DNA of 64,000 nt from Ignavibacteriota bacterium (GTDB lineage: Bacteria > Bacteroidota > Ignavibacteria > Ignavibacteriales > Melioribacteraceae): positions 3,978,501-4,042,500 of the forward strand of contig JADJWT010000001.1 in NCBI GenBank assembly GCA_016716225.1. Reading direction: 5' to 3'. The first letter of the stretch is position 1. The number at the start of each line of letters is the position of its first letter. Of this stretch, positions 27,952 to 36,190 are shown one piece after another. The notes under the pieces were generated by a model. It searched no databases and was not told the origin of the DNA. It worked only from the letters and a program-made list of their open reading frames with translations. The translations under genes and the position numbers were made by a program.

Positions 27952-28950
27952 TTACTTTTTATTCTTTAAAAGCCAAGACATCATATTTCTTAATTCACCG
28001 CCAACTTTTTCAATTCCATGTTCTTGATTTGACTTGCGAAGATTGCTAAAATTTGGTGATCCATTTTTAATTTCACTTATAAATTCATTTGCAAAACTTC
28101 CGTCTTGAACTTCTGTCAAAATTTTCTTCATTTCATTTTTCGTTTCTTGAGTAATTAATCTTGGACCTCTTGTCATTCCGCCGTATTCCGCAGTATCACT
28201 TACAGAAAAATTCATTCTTGAAAGTCCGCCTTCATAATAAAGATCAACAATTAATTTCATTTCGTGCATACATTCAAAATATGCTAATTCCGGTGGATAT
28301 CCAGCTTCAACTAAAACTTCAAATCCGGCTTTAATTAATTCTGCCGAACCGCCGCACAACACAGCTTGTTCACCGAATAAATCTGTTTCAGTTTCATTTT
28401 TAAAATTTGTTTCGATAACTCCGGCTTTAGTTCCGCCAATTCCTTTTGCCCAAGCCAATGCTAAATCAAGTGTGTTTCCGGTATAATCTTGATGAACTGC
28501 AATTAAACACGGAACTCCATTTCCTTGTTCATAAGTCCTGCGAACTAAATGCCCCGGACTTTTTGGTGCAATCATCATTACATTTACATTTGCTGGAGGA
28601 ACAATTTGTTTATAATGAATATTAAATCCATGACCAAAAGCTAATGTATCACTTTCTTTTAGATATGGAGCAATTTCAGAATCGTAAACAGATTTCTGAG
28701 TTTGATCCGGTAAAAGAATCATAATAACGTTGGAATTTTTTACCGCTTCTGAAACTGTATAAACTTTTAATCCAGCTTCTTCAGCAACTTTCCAATTCTT
28801 ACTGTTTTCTTTAAGCCCAACACAAACATTCATTCCGCTATCTTTTAGATTTAGTGCATGCGCGTGTCCTTGACTTCCATATCCAAGTACCGCTATATTT
28901 TTATTTTTTAGTAACTCTAATGACGCATCTTGATCATAATAAACTTTCAT
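27952..28950 (-). CDS. ilvC: Ketol-acid reductoisomerase (class I)
   Basis: A 332-residue enzyme that isomerises and reduces acetolactate and acetohydroxybutyrate with NAD(P)H. GYGSQGHAHALNLKDSG is the nucleotide motif. GHGFNIHY, KSPGHLVRRTYEQGNGVP, SDTAEYGGMTRGP and E-rich C-terminal motifs supply the Mg and substrate residues. The length is that of the short class I form. It lies 11 bp downstream of ilvN. Confidence 0.96.
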   Translation of the reverse strand: MKVYYDQDASLELLKNKNIAVLGYGSQGHAHALNLKDSGMNVCVGLKENSKNWKVAEEAGLKVYTVSEAVKNSNVIMILLPDQTQKSVYDSEIAPYLKESDTLAFGHGFNIHYKQIVPPANVNVMMIAPKSPGHLVRRTYEQGNGVPCLIAVHQDYTGNTLDLALAWAKGIGGTKAGVIETNFKNETETDLFGEQAVLCGGSAELIKAGFEVLVEAGYPPELAYFECMHEMKLIVDLYYEGGLSRMNFSVSDTAEYGGMTRGPRLITQETKNEMKKILTEVQDGSFANEFISEIKNGSPNFSNLRKSNQEHGIEKVGGELRNMMSWLLKNKK

Positions 28951-28961
28951 TGTTACTCCAT

Positions 28962-29474
28962 TTATTTTAATTTATTTTTTTTGCTTGCAGGTTGAATTTG
29001 TTCTCCTCTTTTCATCGCAATGGTTCCAGATCTCGCCATTTCTTTAATTCCAAATGGAAGGAATATATTCACAGCAGCTTCAATTTTTTCTGGAGGTCCG
29101 GTAATTTCCAAAGTAATACTTTTATTGTTTATATCAACAACTTTACCTCTAAAAATATCACTTAAATTTTTTATTTCTTGTATAGAATTATTTTCAAGAC
29201 TTACTTTTATAAGTGCAAGTTCACGAACTGTTTTCGGTTCCTTACTTAAATCAACTACCTTAATTGTGTCAATCAACCTATTCAATTGTTTTACAACTTG
29301 ATCTAAAATCTGATCATTACCTTCGGTAACAATTGTCATTCGAGAAACTTCTTCAATTTCAGTTTGACCAATTGAAATAGAGTCTATATTAAATCCTTTT
29401 CCACTAAACATTGTTGCAACTCTATCAAAAGCTCCAAACCTATTTTCTACTAAAACAGAAATTATTCTTTTCAT
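28962..29474 (-). CDS. ilvN: Acetolactate synthase small (regulatory) subunit
   Basis: A 170-residue subunit. The N-terminal ACT domain (ISVLVENRFGAFDRVATMFSGKGFNIDS) binds valine-type effectors; a C-terminal ALS_ss domain follows (KVSLENNSIQEI ... AVNIFLPFGIKEMARSGTIAMKRG). It activates IlvB and gives feedback control. The start is 3 bp after the ilvB stop, so the two subunits are co-translated. The length is between the short IlvN/IlvM and the usual ~160-residue IlvH. Confidence 0.95.
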   Translation of the reverse strand: MKRIISVLVENRFGAFDRVATMFSGKGFNIDSISIGQTEIEEVSRMTIVTEGNDQILDQVVKQLNRLIDTIKVVDLSKEPKTVRELALIKVSLENNSIQEIKNLSDIFRGKVVDINNKSITLEITGPPEKIEAAVNIFLPFGIKEMARSGTIAMKRGEQIQPASKKNKLK

Positions 29475-29477
29475 ATA

Positions 29478-31193
29478 TTACACCATTTTTTTAGGATTTA
29501 GTCTTTTTACAATCATATCACTAACAGAACCGCCAGAAGGCACCATTGGAAATACCATATCTTCTTTCACAACTTTAAATTCAATAAGAGTTGGACCATC
29601 ATTATAATTTAAAACTTTATCAATAAGTTCATCAACTTCTTCAATTTTATCTGTTGAAAATGATTTAACACCAAAAGCATCAGCAACTTTTGTAAAATCC
29701 GGATTACTTTTACTTAAATCAGTAAAGCTATATTTTTCTGCATGATATAATTCCTGCCATTGTCTAACCATTCCCAAAAAGCTATTATTGAGAATTATAA
29801 ATTTTATGGGAAGTTTATAAGCTACTGCTGTTATTAATTCTTGTATATTCATTTGGAAACCACCGTCTCCATTAAATGAAATTATGGTTTTACCCTTATT
29901 TGCGAATGCTGCTCCAATTGATGCTGGAACAGAGAAGCCCATAGTTCCTAAACCACCGCTGGTAACATGAGATCTTGGATTTACAAATTTATAATATTGC
30001 GCAACCCACATTTGATGTTGACCAACATCGGTAACAATTATTGCATCGCCTTTTGTTTTTTCTGATATTCTTTCAATTACATATTCTGTACGTAATTTTA
30101 TATCATCTTTTTCATAACATAGTGGGCACTCTGTTCTCCAGTGATTTATTTGATTCCACCATTCAGTTAAATCTGCTTTACCGTTTAATTCACTTGCTAT
30201 TTCAGCAATTACATGTTTTACATCTCCAACAATTGGAAGATCAACTAATACATTTTTATCAATTGCTGTTGGGTCAATATCAACATGAATTTTATATGAG
30301 TTTGGAGAAAATGTTTCGATGTTTCCGGTAACACGATCGTCAAATCTAGCGCCTAAAGCTATTAAACAATCACATTCATTAATTGCCATATTTGCCCAAA
30401 AAGTTCCATGCATACCAAGCATTCCTAATGATTGTGGATCAGTTCCCGGAAATGCTCCTAAACCTTGCAAAGTCATTGTTACGGGAATTCCGGTTTCTTT
30501 TGCCAAAACGTGAAGTTCTTTATTTCCATCCGACATAATAACTCCACCGCCAACATACAATAATGGTTTTTTAGCATTTTGAATTATTTGCGCAGCTTTT
30601 TTAATTTGATTTATGTGACCTTTATATTGAGGTTTATAACCTCTAATATCAGTTTTTGATGGATAAACAAATTCTGTTTCCATAGCAATAATATTTTTTG
30701 GAAGATCTACAAGAACCGGTCCAGGTCTTCCGGTAGAAGCGATGTAAAATGCTTTTTGAATAGTTGGCGCCAATTCTTCTATTGAACGAACTAAAAAATT
30801 ATGTTTAGTAATTGGCCGAGTGATTCCAACAATATCAGCTTCTTGAAATGCATCATTACCAATTAAGTGAGTTGCAACTTGTCCGGTAAAAACAACAAGC
30901 GGAACAGAATCCATATAAGCATCGGCAATTCCGGTAACTGTGTTTGTTGCACCAGGTCCGGAAGTAACTAAAACAACCCCAGGTTTTCCGGTAACCATTG
31001 CATAACCTTTAGCCATATGAGTTGCACCTTGTTCATGTCTAACTAATATGTGTTGAAGGAAATCAATGTCATAGAGTTTTTCATAAATTTTTAATGTTGC
31101 GCCTCCGGGATATCCGAAAATTACTTCAACATTTTCTTTTTTTAATGATTCAAAAAATATTTCTGCACCAGACAGTTTTTTAGTTGGACTCAT
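29478..31193 (-). CDS. ilvB: Acetolactate synthase large subunit
   Basis: A 571-residue thiamine-diphosphate enzyme. GYPGGATLKIYEKL and HEQGATHMAKGYA (catalytic Glu) are at the N-terminus. FNGDGGFQMNIQELITAV with LNNSFLGMVRQWQ form the ThDP/Mg site, and a central FAD-binding domain has GARFDDRVTGN. It makes acetolactate from pyruvate for Val/Leu, or acetohydroxybutyrate for Ile. GGAAGGAAA is the ribosome site. It lies 24 bp after ilvD. Confidence 0.97.
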   Translation of the reverse strand: MSPTKKLSGAEIFFESLKKENVEVIFGYPGGATLKIYEKLYDIDFLQHILVRHEQGATHMAKGYAMVTGKPGVVLVTSGPGATNTVTGIADAYMDSVPLVVFTGQVATHLIGNDAFQEADIVGITRPITKHNFLVRSIEELAPTIQKAFYIASTGRPGPVLVDLPKNIIAMETEFVYPSKTDIRGYKPQYKGHINQIKKAAQIIQNAKKPLLYVGGGVIMSDGNKELHVLAKETGIPVTMTLQGLGAFPGTDPQSLGMLGMHGTFWANMAINECDCLIALGARFDDRVTGNIETFSPNSYKIHVDIDPTAIDKNVLVDLPIVGDVKHVIAEIASELNGKADLTEWWNQINHWRTECPLCYEKDDIKLRTEYVIERISEKTKGDAIIVTDVGQHQMWVAQYYKFVNPRSHVTSGGLGTMGFSVPASIGAAFANKGKTIISFNGDGGFQMNIQELITAVAYKLPIKFIILNNSFLGMVRQWQELYHAEKYSFTDLSKSNPDFTKVADAFGVKSFSTDKIEEVDELIDKVLNYNDGPTLIEFKVVKEDMVFPMVPSGGSVSDMIVKRLNPKKMV

Positions 31194-31217
31194 TTTATTT
31201 TCCTTCCATCATAAAGT

Positions 31218-32894
31218 TTAGATTTTTAATATTGCTCCAGTATTAGCTGATGTTACCATTTGAGTATATCTTGCTAAATATCCCCGTTTAATTTTAGGTT
31301 CAAACTTTTCCAATTTACTTTTTCTAATTTTTATTTCTTCTTCACTTAAAATAACTTCTAATTTATTATTTGGAATGTCGATAGAAATTATATCACCATT
31401 TTTTACAACAGCAATTGTTCCGCCTTCTGCAGCTTCGGGAGATACATGTCCGATGCAAGCTCCGCGAGTTCCTCCGGAAAACCTTCCATCCGTGATTAAT
31501 GCAACTTTACTCCCTAAACCCATACCCATAATTGCACTTGTTGGCGCTAACATTTCCGGCATTCCGGGTCCACCTTTTGGTCCTTCGTATCTAATAATAA
31601 CAACATCTCCGGCTTTAACTTTTTTATTTTTAATTCCTTCAAGTGCTTCATCTTGACTATCAAAAATTACTGCAGGACCTTTGTGAACTAACATTTCCTT
31701 TTCAACAGCTGCTGCTTTAACAATTGAACCATTTTCAGCGAGATTTCCGAATAAGACAACTAATCCTCCGGTCTGCGAATACGGATTTTCTAATGTTTTT
31801 ATTACATCATTATTTAGAATTTTAGAATTCATTACATTTTCTAAAAGCGAATTTCCGGTTACTGTTATAACATTATTTGATAATAAATTTTCATTCTTAG
31901 AAAGCTCATTAAGAATTGCAGAAATTCCGCCAGAAAAATGTACATCTTCAATGTGAATATCGGGACGAGCTGGACTTACTTTACAAATATTAGGAGTTTT
32001 TTCTGAAATTTTATTTATATCATTTAAATCAATTTCAATTCCAGCTTCATTGGCAATTGCCAAAGTATGAAGTATTGTGTTTGTACTTCCTCCCATTGCA
32101 ACATCTAATGTAATTGCGTTCCTAATTGATTCTTTTGTAATAATATCTGAAGGTTTAATATTTTTTTCAATAAGTGTTAGGAGTTGTTTTGCGGATGCTT
32201 TCGCTAATTCATGTCGAGCTGGATCAATTGCTAAAATTGTTCCGTTTCCCGGAAGTGCCATTCCTAAAGCTTCCATTAAACAATTCATTGAATTTGCAGT
32301 AAACATTCCCGAACAGGAACCACAAGTTGGGCAACTTAAATCTTCTAATTCTTTTAATTCGCTTTCGTTTATTTCACCGGATTGAAATTTCCCGACTCCT
32401 TCAAATACAGTCACTAAATCGCTTGATTTTCCATTTGATAATTTTCCAGCCTTCATTGGTCCGCCAGAAATAAAAATTGTTGGAATATTTACTCGTACAG
32501 CTCCCATTAACATTCCGGGAACAATTTTATCACAATTTGGAATACAAATTAACCCATCTAATTGGTGAGCTTCAACAACTGTTTCAACTGAATCTGCAAT
32601 TAGTTCGCGACTTGCAAGAGAATACCGCATTCCGATATGCCCCATTGCAATTCCATCATCAACACCGATTGTGTTAAATTCGAAAGGAATTCCGCCAAAT
32701 TCCCTAATTGCATCCTTTACAATTTTACTAAATTCTTGAAGGTGAACATGACCGGGAATTAAATCAATATATGAATTACAAACTCCAATAAAAGGTTTGT
32801 TAAAATCTTGATCACTTTTAATAACTCCGGTTGCTTTTAACAAACTTCTGTGCGGAGCTTTATCATAACCTTTTTTAATTATATCAGATCTCAA
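31218..32894 (-). CDS. ilvD: Dihydroxy-acid dehydratase, first gene of the BCAA operon
   Basis: A 558-residue iron-sulfur dehydratase giving 2-oxo acids for Ile, Val and Leu. Cluster cysteines are in GVCNSYIDLIPGH, IPNCDKIVPGMLMG and CPTCGSCSGMFTANSMNCL. GMGLGSKVALITDGRFSGGT and GHVSPEAAEGG are the C-terminal motifs. The start is a TTG, with GAGG four bases upstream; that GAGG lies in a strand able to pair with the leader hairpin, so its translation is likely regulated. It heads the operon ilvDBNC-leuBACD-cimA. Confidence 0.95.
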   Translation of the reverse strand: MRSDIIKKGYDKAPHRSLLKATGVIKSDQDFNKPFIGVCNSYIDLIPGHVHLQEFSKIVKDAIREFGGIPFEFNTIGVDDGIAMGHIGMRYSLASRELIADSVETVVEAHQLDGLICIPNCDKIVPGMLMGAVRVNIPTIFISGGPMKAGKLSNGKSSDLVTVFEGVGKFQSGEINESELKELEDLSCPTCGSCSGMFTANSMNCLMEALGMALPGNGTILAIDPARHELAKASAKQLLTLIEKNIKPSDIITKESIRNAITLDVAMGGSTNTILHTLAIANEAGIEIDLNDINKISEKTPNICKVSPARPDIHIEDVHFSGGISAILNELSKNENLLSNNVITVTGNSLLENVMNSKILNNDVIKTLENPYSQTGGLVVLFGNLAENGSIVKAAAVEKEMLVHKGPAVIFDSQDEALEGIKNKKVKAGDVVIIRYEGPKGGPGMPEMLAPTSAIMGMGLGSKVALITDGRFSGGTRGACIGHVSPEAAEGGTIAVVKNGDIISIDIPNNKLEVILSEEEIKIRKSKLEKFEPKIKRGYLARYTQMVTSANTGAILKI

Positions 32895-32897
32895 ATA

Positions 32898-32982
32898 GAC
32901 CTCAAAAATTTATACCAATTTAACACCTCTTTTAAGGTCATTCCAAATTTAATATTAGGATTTTATTTCCGGGAATGACCTT
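32898..32982 (-). promoter_or_regulatory. Mutually exclusive hairpins in the ilv-leu leader (predicted translational attenuator)
   Basis: On the minus strand, arm 1 AAGGTCATTCC (32972-32982) is perfectly complementary over 11 bp to arm 2 GGAATGACCTT (32934-32944). Arm 2 together with the bases after it (GACCTTAAAA, 32930-32939) can instead pair over 10 bp, with one G-U, with arm 3 TTTTGAGGTC (32898-32907), which contains the ilvD ribosome site GAGG. Formation of 1:2 frees the ribosome site; 2:3 hides it. Arm 1 begins 5 nt after the stop codon of the Ile/Leu/Val-rich leader ORF. There is no T-run after either hairpin on this strand, so transcription termination is not suggested. Pairings were found by eye; folding energies were not computed. 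Confidence 0.65.
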
Positions 32983-32987
32983 TTATT

Positions 32988-33134
32988 CTAGCCAATAATA
33001 ATAAGGCTGAGAATAAGGTTAATACCGAGAATAATCACGATGCTAATTGGTAGGTTTATTAAAATATTGATGTTTGCTGAGTTGTTTACATCAACTGAGA
33101 AGCTACTAGTAATATTTTTTTCTAAGTGTCTCAT
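32988..33134 (-). CDS. Leader peptide of the BCAA operon, Ile/Leu/Val-rich
   Basis: A 48-codon ORF. Its last 28 residues (starting NINILINLPISIVIILG) contain 12 Ile, 6 Leu and 1 Val, that is 19 of 28 branched-chain residues, ending in three Ile and a Gly before TAG. It lies between a consensus promoter and ilvD, so stalling on Ile/Leu/Val codons can report starvation to the hairpins just downstream. The frame is open a further 14 codons upstream, but those lie inside or before the promoter. With the predicted start site the 5' untranslated part is only about 6-8 nt and no Shine-Dalgarno is seen, so translation may be near-leaderless. A small membrane protein is the alternative reading. Confidence 0.7.
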   Translation of the reverse strand: MRHLEKNITSSFSVDVNNSANINILINLPISIVIILGINLILSLIIIG

Positions 33135-33147
33135 AATATTGACGGTA

Positions 33148-33176
33148 ATTATATCAGTAAAAAAAATTTTTGTCAA
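33148..33176 (-). promoter_or_regulatory. BCAA operon promoter, TTGACA-N17-TATAAT
   Basis: On the minus strand TTGACA (33171-33176) and TATAAT (33148-33153) are exact consensus hexamers with a 17-bp spacer. Transcription would start near 33140-33142, just before the leader-peptide ATG at 33134. Confidence 0.9.
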
Positions 33177-33280
33177 GTATAAAAAAAATTATACCTATTT
33201 TATTTTTATATTTGTTTGAAAATTTTGAGATATTATTCGCATTACTAAATAATTATTCATTTTTTAAAATAGGGGTTTTT

Positions 33281-34636
33281 GTGACAGATAAAAAAAATCT
33301 GGAAACTTGGAATTTTCCAAAAGAATTTTGGCTCGCAAATTTTATGGAATTATTAGAAAGAGCTGCTTACTATGGATTTTTTATTGTAATAACTCTTTAC
33401 TTAACAAATATTGTAAAGTTTTCAGATATTGAAACCGGAATTATTGCTGGAATTTTTGGGGCATTAATTTACTTCTTTCCTCCTTTTGCCGGCGCAATTA
33501 GTGATAAAATTGGTTTTAAGAACGGACTCATTTTAGCTTTTGCGTTTTTAACAGTTGGATATTTTTTCTTGGGAATTTTCCATTCAAAAATATTAGTAAT
33601 ATTTTTTCTTTTAATTGTCGTTGTCGGAGGGTCTTTTATAAAACCTCTTATTACAGGAACCGTTGCTAAAACTACAAACGAAGCAAATAAAGCAAGAGGA
33701 TTTTCACTTTTTTACTGGGTTGTAAATATTGGAGCTTTCAGTGGTAAAACCGTTGTGCCTTCAATTAGACAAGGAATTGGTTTAGAATATGTGAATTTCT
33801 TTTCCGCCGGAATGTCTCTTCTGGCTTTGCTTTTTGCAATTTTCATTTTTAAAATTGATGAAAATCGTGTAGAAAAAAGTAAAACTTTTAAAGATGTTTT
33901 CAAATCCTTAAAGGCAATTTTTGCAACACCAAGACTTATAATTTTAACATTAATTGTTTCCGGATTTTGGCTAATTCAACATCAGCTTTATGCAACAATG
34001 CCAAAATATGTTATTAGACTATTAGGAGAAGAAGCAAAACCAGAATGGCTTGCAAATGTTAATCCACTTATTGTAGTACTTTTTGTTGTTATTATTACTC
34101 AACTTTTCAAAAAAGTAAAAGCTGTTTCAGTAATGTTAATTGGAATGATGATTATGCCCTTATCTGCATTAGCAATGGCTTCAAGTCAAACTTTAGAAAC
34201 ATTTACAGGAAACTCAGTTGATATATTTGGACTTTTCACAATGCATCCGCTAACTGTTATGATGATTATAGGAATTGGAATTCAAGGTTTGGCTGAATGT
34301 TTTATTTCACCAAGATTTTTGGAATATTTTGCGCTTCAAGCTCCCAAAGGTGAAGAAGGAACTTACATGGGATTTAGTCATTTGCATTCTTTCTTTTCAT
34401 ACTTAATAGGATTTTTCATCTCCGGATTTTTATTGGATGCATATTGTCCCGATCCAACAACATTACCTGCTGGAATTTCTGAAATTGAAAGAACAGCTAT
34501 TTATGCAAACGCTCATATTATTTGGTATTATTTTGTTGCAATTGCTTCAGTTGCGGCAATAGCATTGTTTATTTTTAGATTGGTTACGAATAGAATTGAT
34601 GAAAAAAAACAAAACATAATTTCTTCAAAAAATTGA
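33281..34636 (+). CDS. POT-family (PTR2) MFS transporter, probable peptide uptake
   Basis: A 451-residue protein with about 12 membrane segments. FMELLERAAYYGFFIVITLYL near the N-terminus is the ExxER...YYG motif of proton-coupled oligopeptide transporters, and FPPFAGAISDKIGFKNG is the MFS loop 2-3 motif. The frame is open 37 codons upstream, but that stretch overlaps the divergent BCAA promoter. GTG at 33281 has AGGGG five bases upstream and begins right before the family's conserved N-terminus, so I take it as the start. Substrate (peptide or other) is uncertain. The stop overlaps the TTG start of the next gene. Confidence 0.82.
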   Translation: MTDKKNLETWNFPKEFWLANFMELLERAAYYGFFIVITLYLTNIVKFSDIETGIIAGIFGALIYFFPPFAGAISDKIGFKNGLILAFAFLTVGYFFLGIFHSKILVIFFLLIVVVGGSFIKPLITGTVAKTTNEANKARGFSLFYWVVNIGAFSGKTVVPSIRQGIGLEYVNFFSAGMSLLALLFAIFIFKIDENRVEKSKTFKDVFKSLKAIFATPRLIILTLIVSGFWLIQHQLYATMPKYVIRLLGEEAKPEWLANVNPLIVVLFVVIITQLFKKVKAVSVMLIGMMIMPLSALAMASSQTLETFTGNSVDIFGLFTMHPLTVMMIIGIGIQGLAECFISPRFLEYFALQAPKGEEGTYMGFSHLHSFFSYLIGFFISGFLLDAYCPDPTTLPAGISEIERTAIYANAHIIWYYFVAIASVAAIALFIFRLVTNRIDEKKQNIISSKN

Positions 34637-35265
34637 AAATAGATTTTCTCCCGCTAATTTTAATTATTATATCGGTAGCAATTCATCTTGTTGCCGATTA
34701 TAAAATTAAAAGTATTACATACTTCACAAAACCAATTCCAATGATTATTATTATTGGCTTCTTCTTATTCTCAGAAAATTGTTTTTCATCTAACAAAATT
34801 TTTATTCTTTTTGGATTTATTTTTTCTTTAACGGGTGATATTTTTTTATTGAATAAAAATAATTTTGTTAAAGGATTATTATCATTTCTAATTGCACATA
34901 TTTTTTATATCATTTTTGTATTATCAACTTCTCAATTTCAATTTACAATTATTTTATTTGCAATTACATTTTTAATATTTTCAACTTTTTATTTTGCGAT
35001 AATTAGTAAAATAAATTCCAATAAAATTTTTGTAATTATTTATTCACTAATTATTTTATTTCTACTTTGGCAATCTTTAGAGTGGACTTTTCCTTCACCA
35101 AATAATGTAAATATAATTTTCTTAATGGGAATAATTTCGTTTGTGATTTCAGATTCAGTTCTTGCATACAATAGATTTGTTAAAAGTTTTTATTTAGCAC
35201 AATTCGTTATACTTTTTACATATTTTGCAGCACAGTATTTAATTCTAATTTCAATTTCTACATGA
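34633..35265 (+). CDS. YhhN/TMEM86-family membrane protein (lysoplasmalogenase-like)
   Basis: A 210-residue protein with about seven to eight membrane segments. Features of the YhhN family are KPIPMIII, GFIFSLTGDIFLL with a conserved Asp in the membrane, GLLSFLIAHIFYI, and FVISDSVLAYNRF near the C-terminus. Animal TMEM86 members hydrolyse the vinyl-ether bond of lysoplasmalogens; the bacterial role is less clear. The start TTG overlaps the transporter's TGA stop (TTGA), indicating coupling. Confidence 0.75.
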   Translation: MKIDFLPLILIIISVAIHLVADYKIKSITYFTKPIPMIIIIGFFLFSENCFSSNKIFILFGFIFSLTGDIFLLNKNNFVKGLLSFLIAHIFYIIFVLSTSQFQFTIILFAITFLIFSTFYFAIISKINSNKIFVIIYSLIILFLLWQSLEWTFPSPNNVNIIFLMGIISFVISDSVLAYNRFVKSFYLAQFVILFTYFAAQYLILISIST

Positions 35266-35412
35266 ATTTGCAAATTGTTTTTGGTTGCAGAAAATTCTGT
35301 TGGTTTCTGATTTCCAAAATATTGAAAGTTACAAGGAAAATTGGGAGAATGAATTTTGCGTTAATGTGAGTTATCTAAAATATAATTTTAAAAAATTATT
35401 TTTATGATTTTT

Positions 35413-36057
35413 TTACACATCAATTTTGGATAAAAGTTTTGAAGCCTTGCTATACCCCAAAGAAACTGACGTTTTCAAATCTAATTTTGCTCCATCTAAA
35501 TCATTAAGTTTAATTTTAACTTCTCCACGCTTATAATATGCAACAGCATATTTATTATTTATTCTCAATGCATTATTAAGATCTTCCAAAGCGCCGGAAT
35601 GATCTTTATACAATTCTTTAATCTCAGCACGCATAAAATAAGCTGTTGAATTTTGCGGGTTTGATTTTATAGCTTTATCATAATCTTCAAGCGGACCTTT
35701 GTACGCATTAAGTTTTTCGTAATTTATCTCATTAGAAATTTTCATATTCTGTTGAAATAAATTTCCTTCAAGATTATTTAAGTCAATTACATCATAAGCT
35801 CTTGTATCACCCAAAGAAGCAGCTTTTTTTAAATCTTCAAGTGCTGCTTTTTTATTCTGAATCTTTAAATTTGCAACTCCGCGTTCATAATATGCGCAAG
35901 CATCTTTCGGATTTAACGCAATTTTTACTGTAAAATGTTTGATCCTTCCTTCGTAATCTCCATATCTCACCCGTTCACTTGGTTTTGATTTTTTGAATAT
36001 AATAAAACCAATTGCCGAGATAAAGATAATTAGAGAAAATATCCAAATCTCCCCCAT
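35413..36057 (-). CDS. Membrane-anchored TPR protein
   Basis: A 214-residue protein with one N-terminal transmembrane segment (residues 4-22) followed by tetratricopeptide repeats: NPKDACAYYERGVANLKIQNKK, GPLEDYDKAIKSNPQNSTAYFMRA and GALEDLNNALRINNKYAVAYYK. TPRs mediate protein contacts; the partner is unknown. A CRP-like site lies about 73 bp upstream of the start. It sits downstream of a Lon-like/propeller fusion gene on the same strand. Confidence 0.85.
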   Translation of the reverse strand: MGEIWIFSLIIFISAIGFIIFKKSKPSERVRYGDYEGRIKHFTVKIALNPKDACAYYERGVANLKIQNKKAALEDLKKAASLGDTRAYDVIDLNNLEGNLFQQNMKISNEINYEKLNAYKGPLEDYDKAIKSNPQNSTAYFMRAEIKELYKDHSGALEDLNNALRINNKYAVAYYKRGEVKIKLNDLDGAKLDLKTSVSLGYSKASKLLSKIDV

Positions 36058-36122
36058 TTGGTAATCCCTTATTAAATAATATTTTATAATCGTTAAAATG
36101 ATTTAGAAATTTAATTTTATGG

Positions 36123-36138
36123 TGTGATTTGAATTACA
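36123..36138. promoter_or_regulatory. CRP-like palindrome upstream of TPR gene
   Basis: TGTGA-TTTGAA-TTACA matches 9 of 10 positions of TGTGA-N6-TCACA. It is centred about 73 bp upstream of the TPR gene start and lies between that gene and the Lon-like gene. Confidence 0.4.
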
Positions 36139-36190
36139 TTTATGACTTGAAGAAATGTATTTTTTAACTGAGATTTCAATGTATGATTAT

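Noticed and set aside
32934..32990. Hairpin upstream of ilvD read as a plus-strand rho-independent terminator (arms then TTATTC)
   Set aside because: No plus-strand gene ends there; the hairpin lies in the minus-strand leader, and the alternative pairing with the ilvD ribosome site explains it better.
33135..33176. Upstream extension of the leader ORF to 62 codons
   Set aside because: The extra codons lie within or before the -10/-35 promoter elements, so they would not be transcribed from that promoter.
33170..33280. Longer N-terminus of the POT transporter
   Set aside because: It overlaps the divergent promoter, lacks similarity to the family start, and the GTG at 33281 has a good ribosome site.
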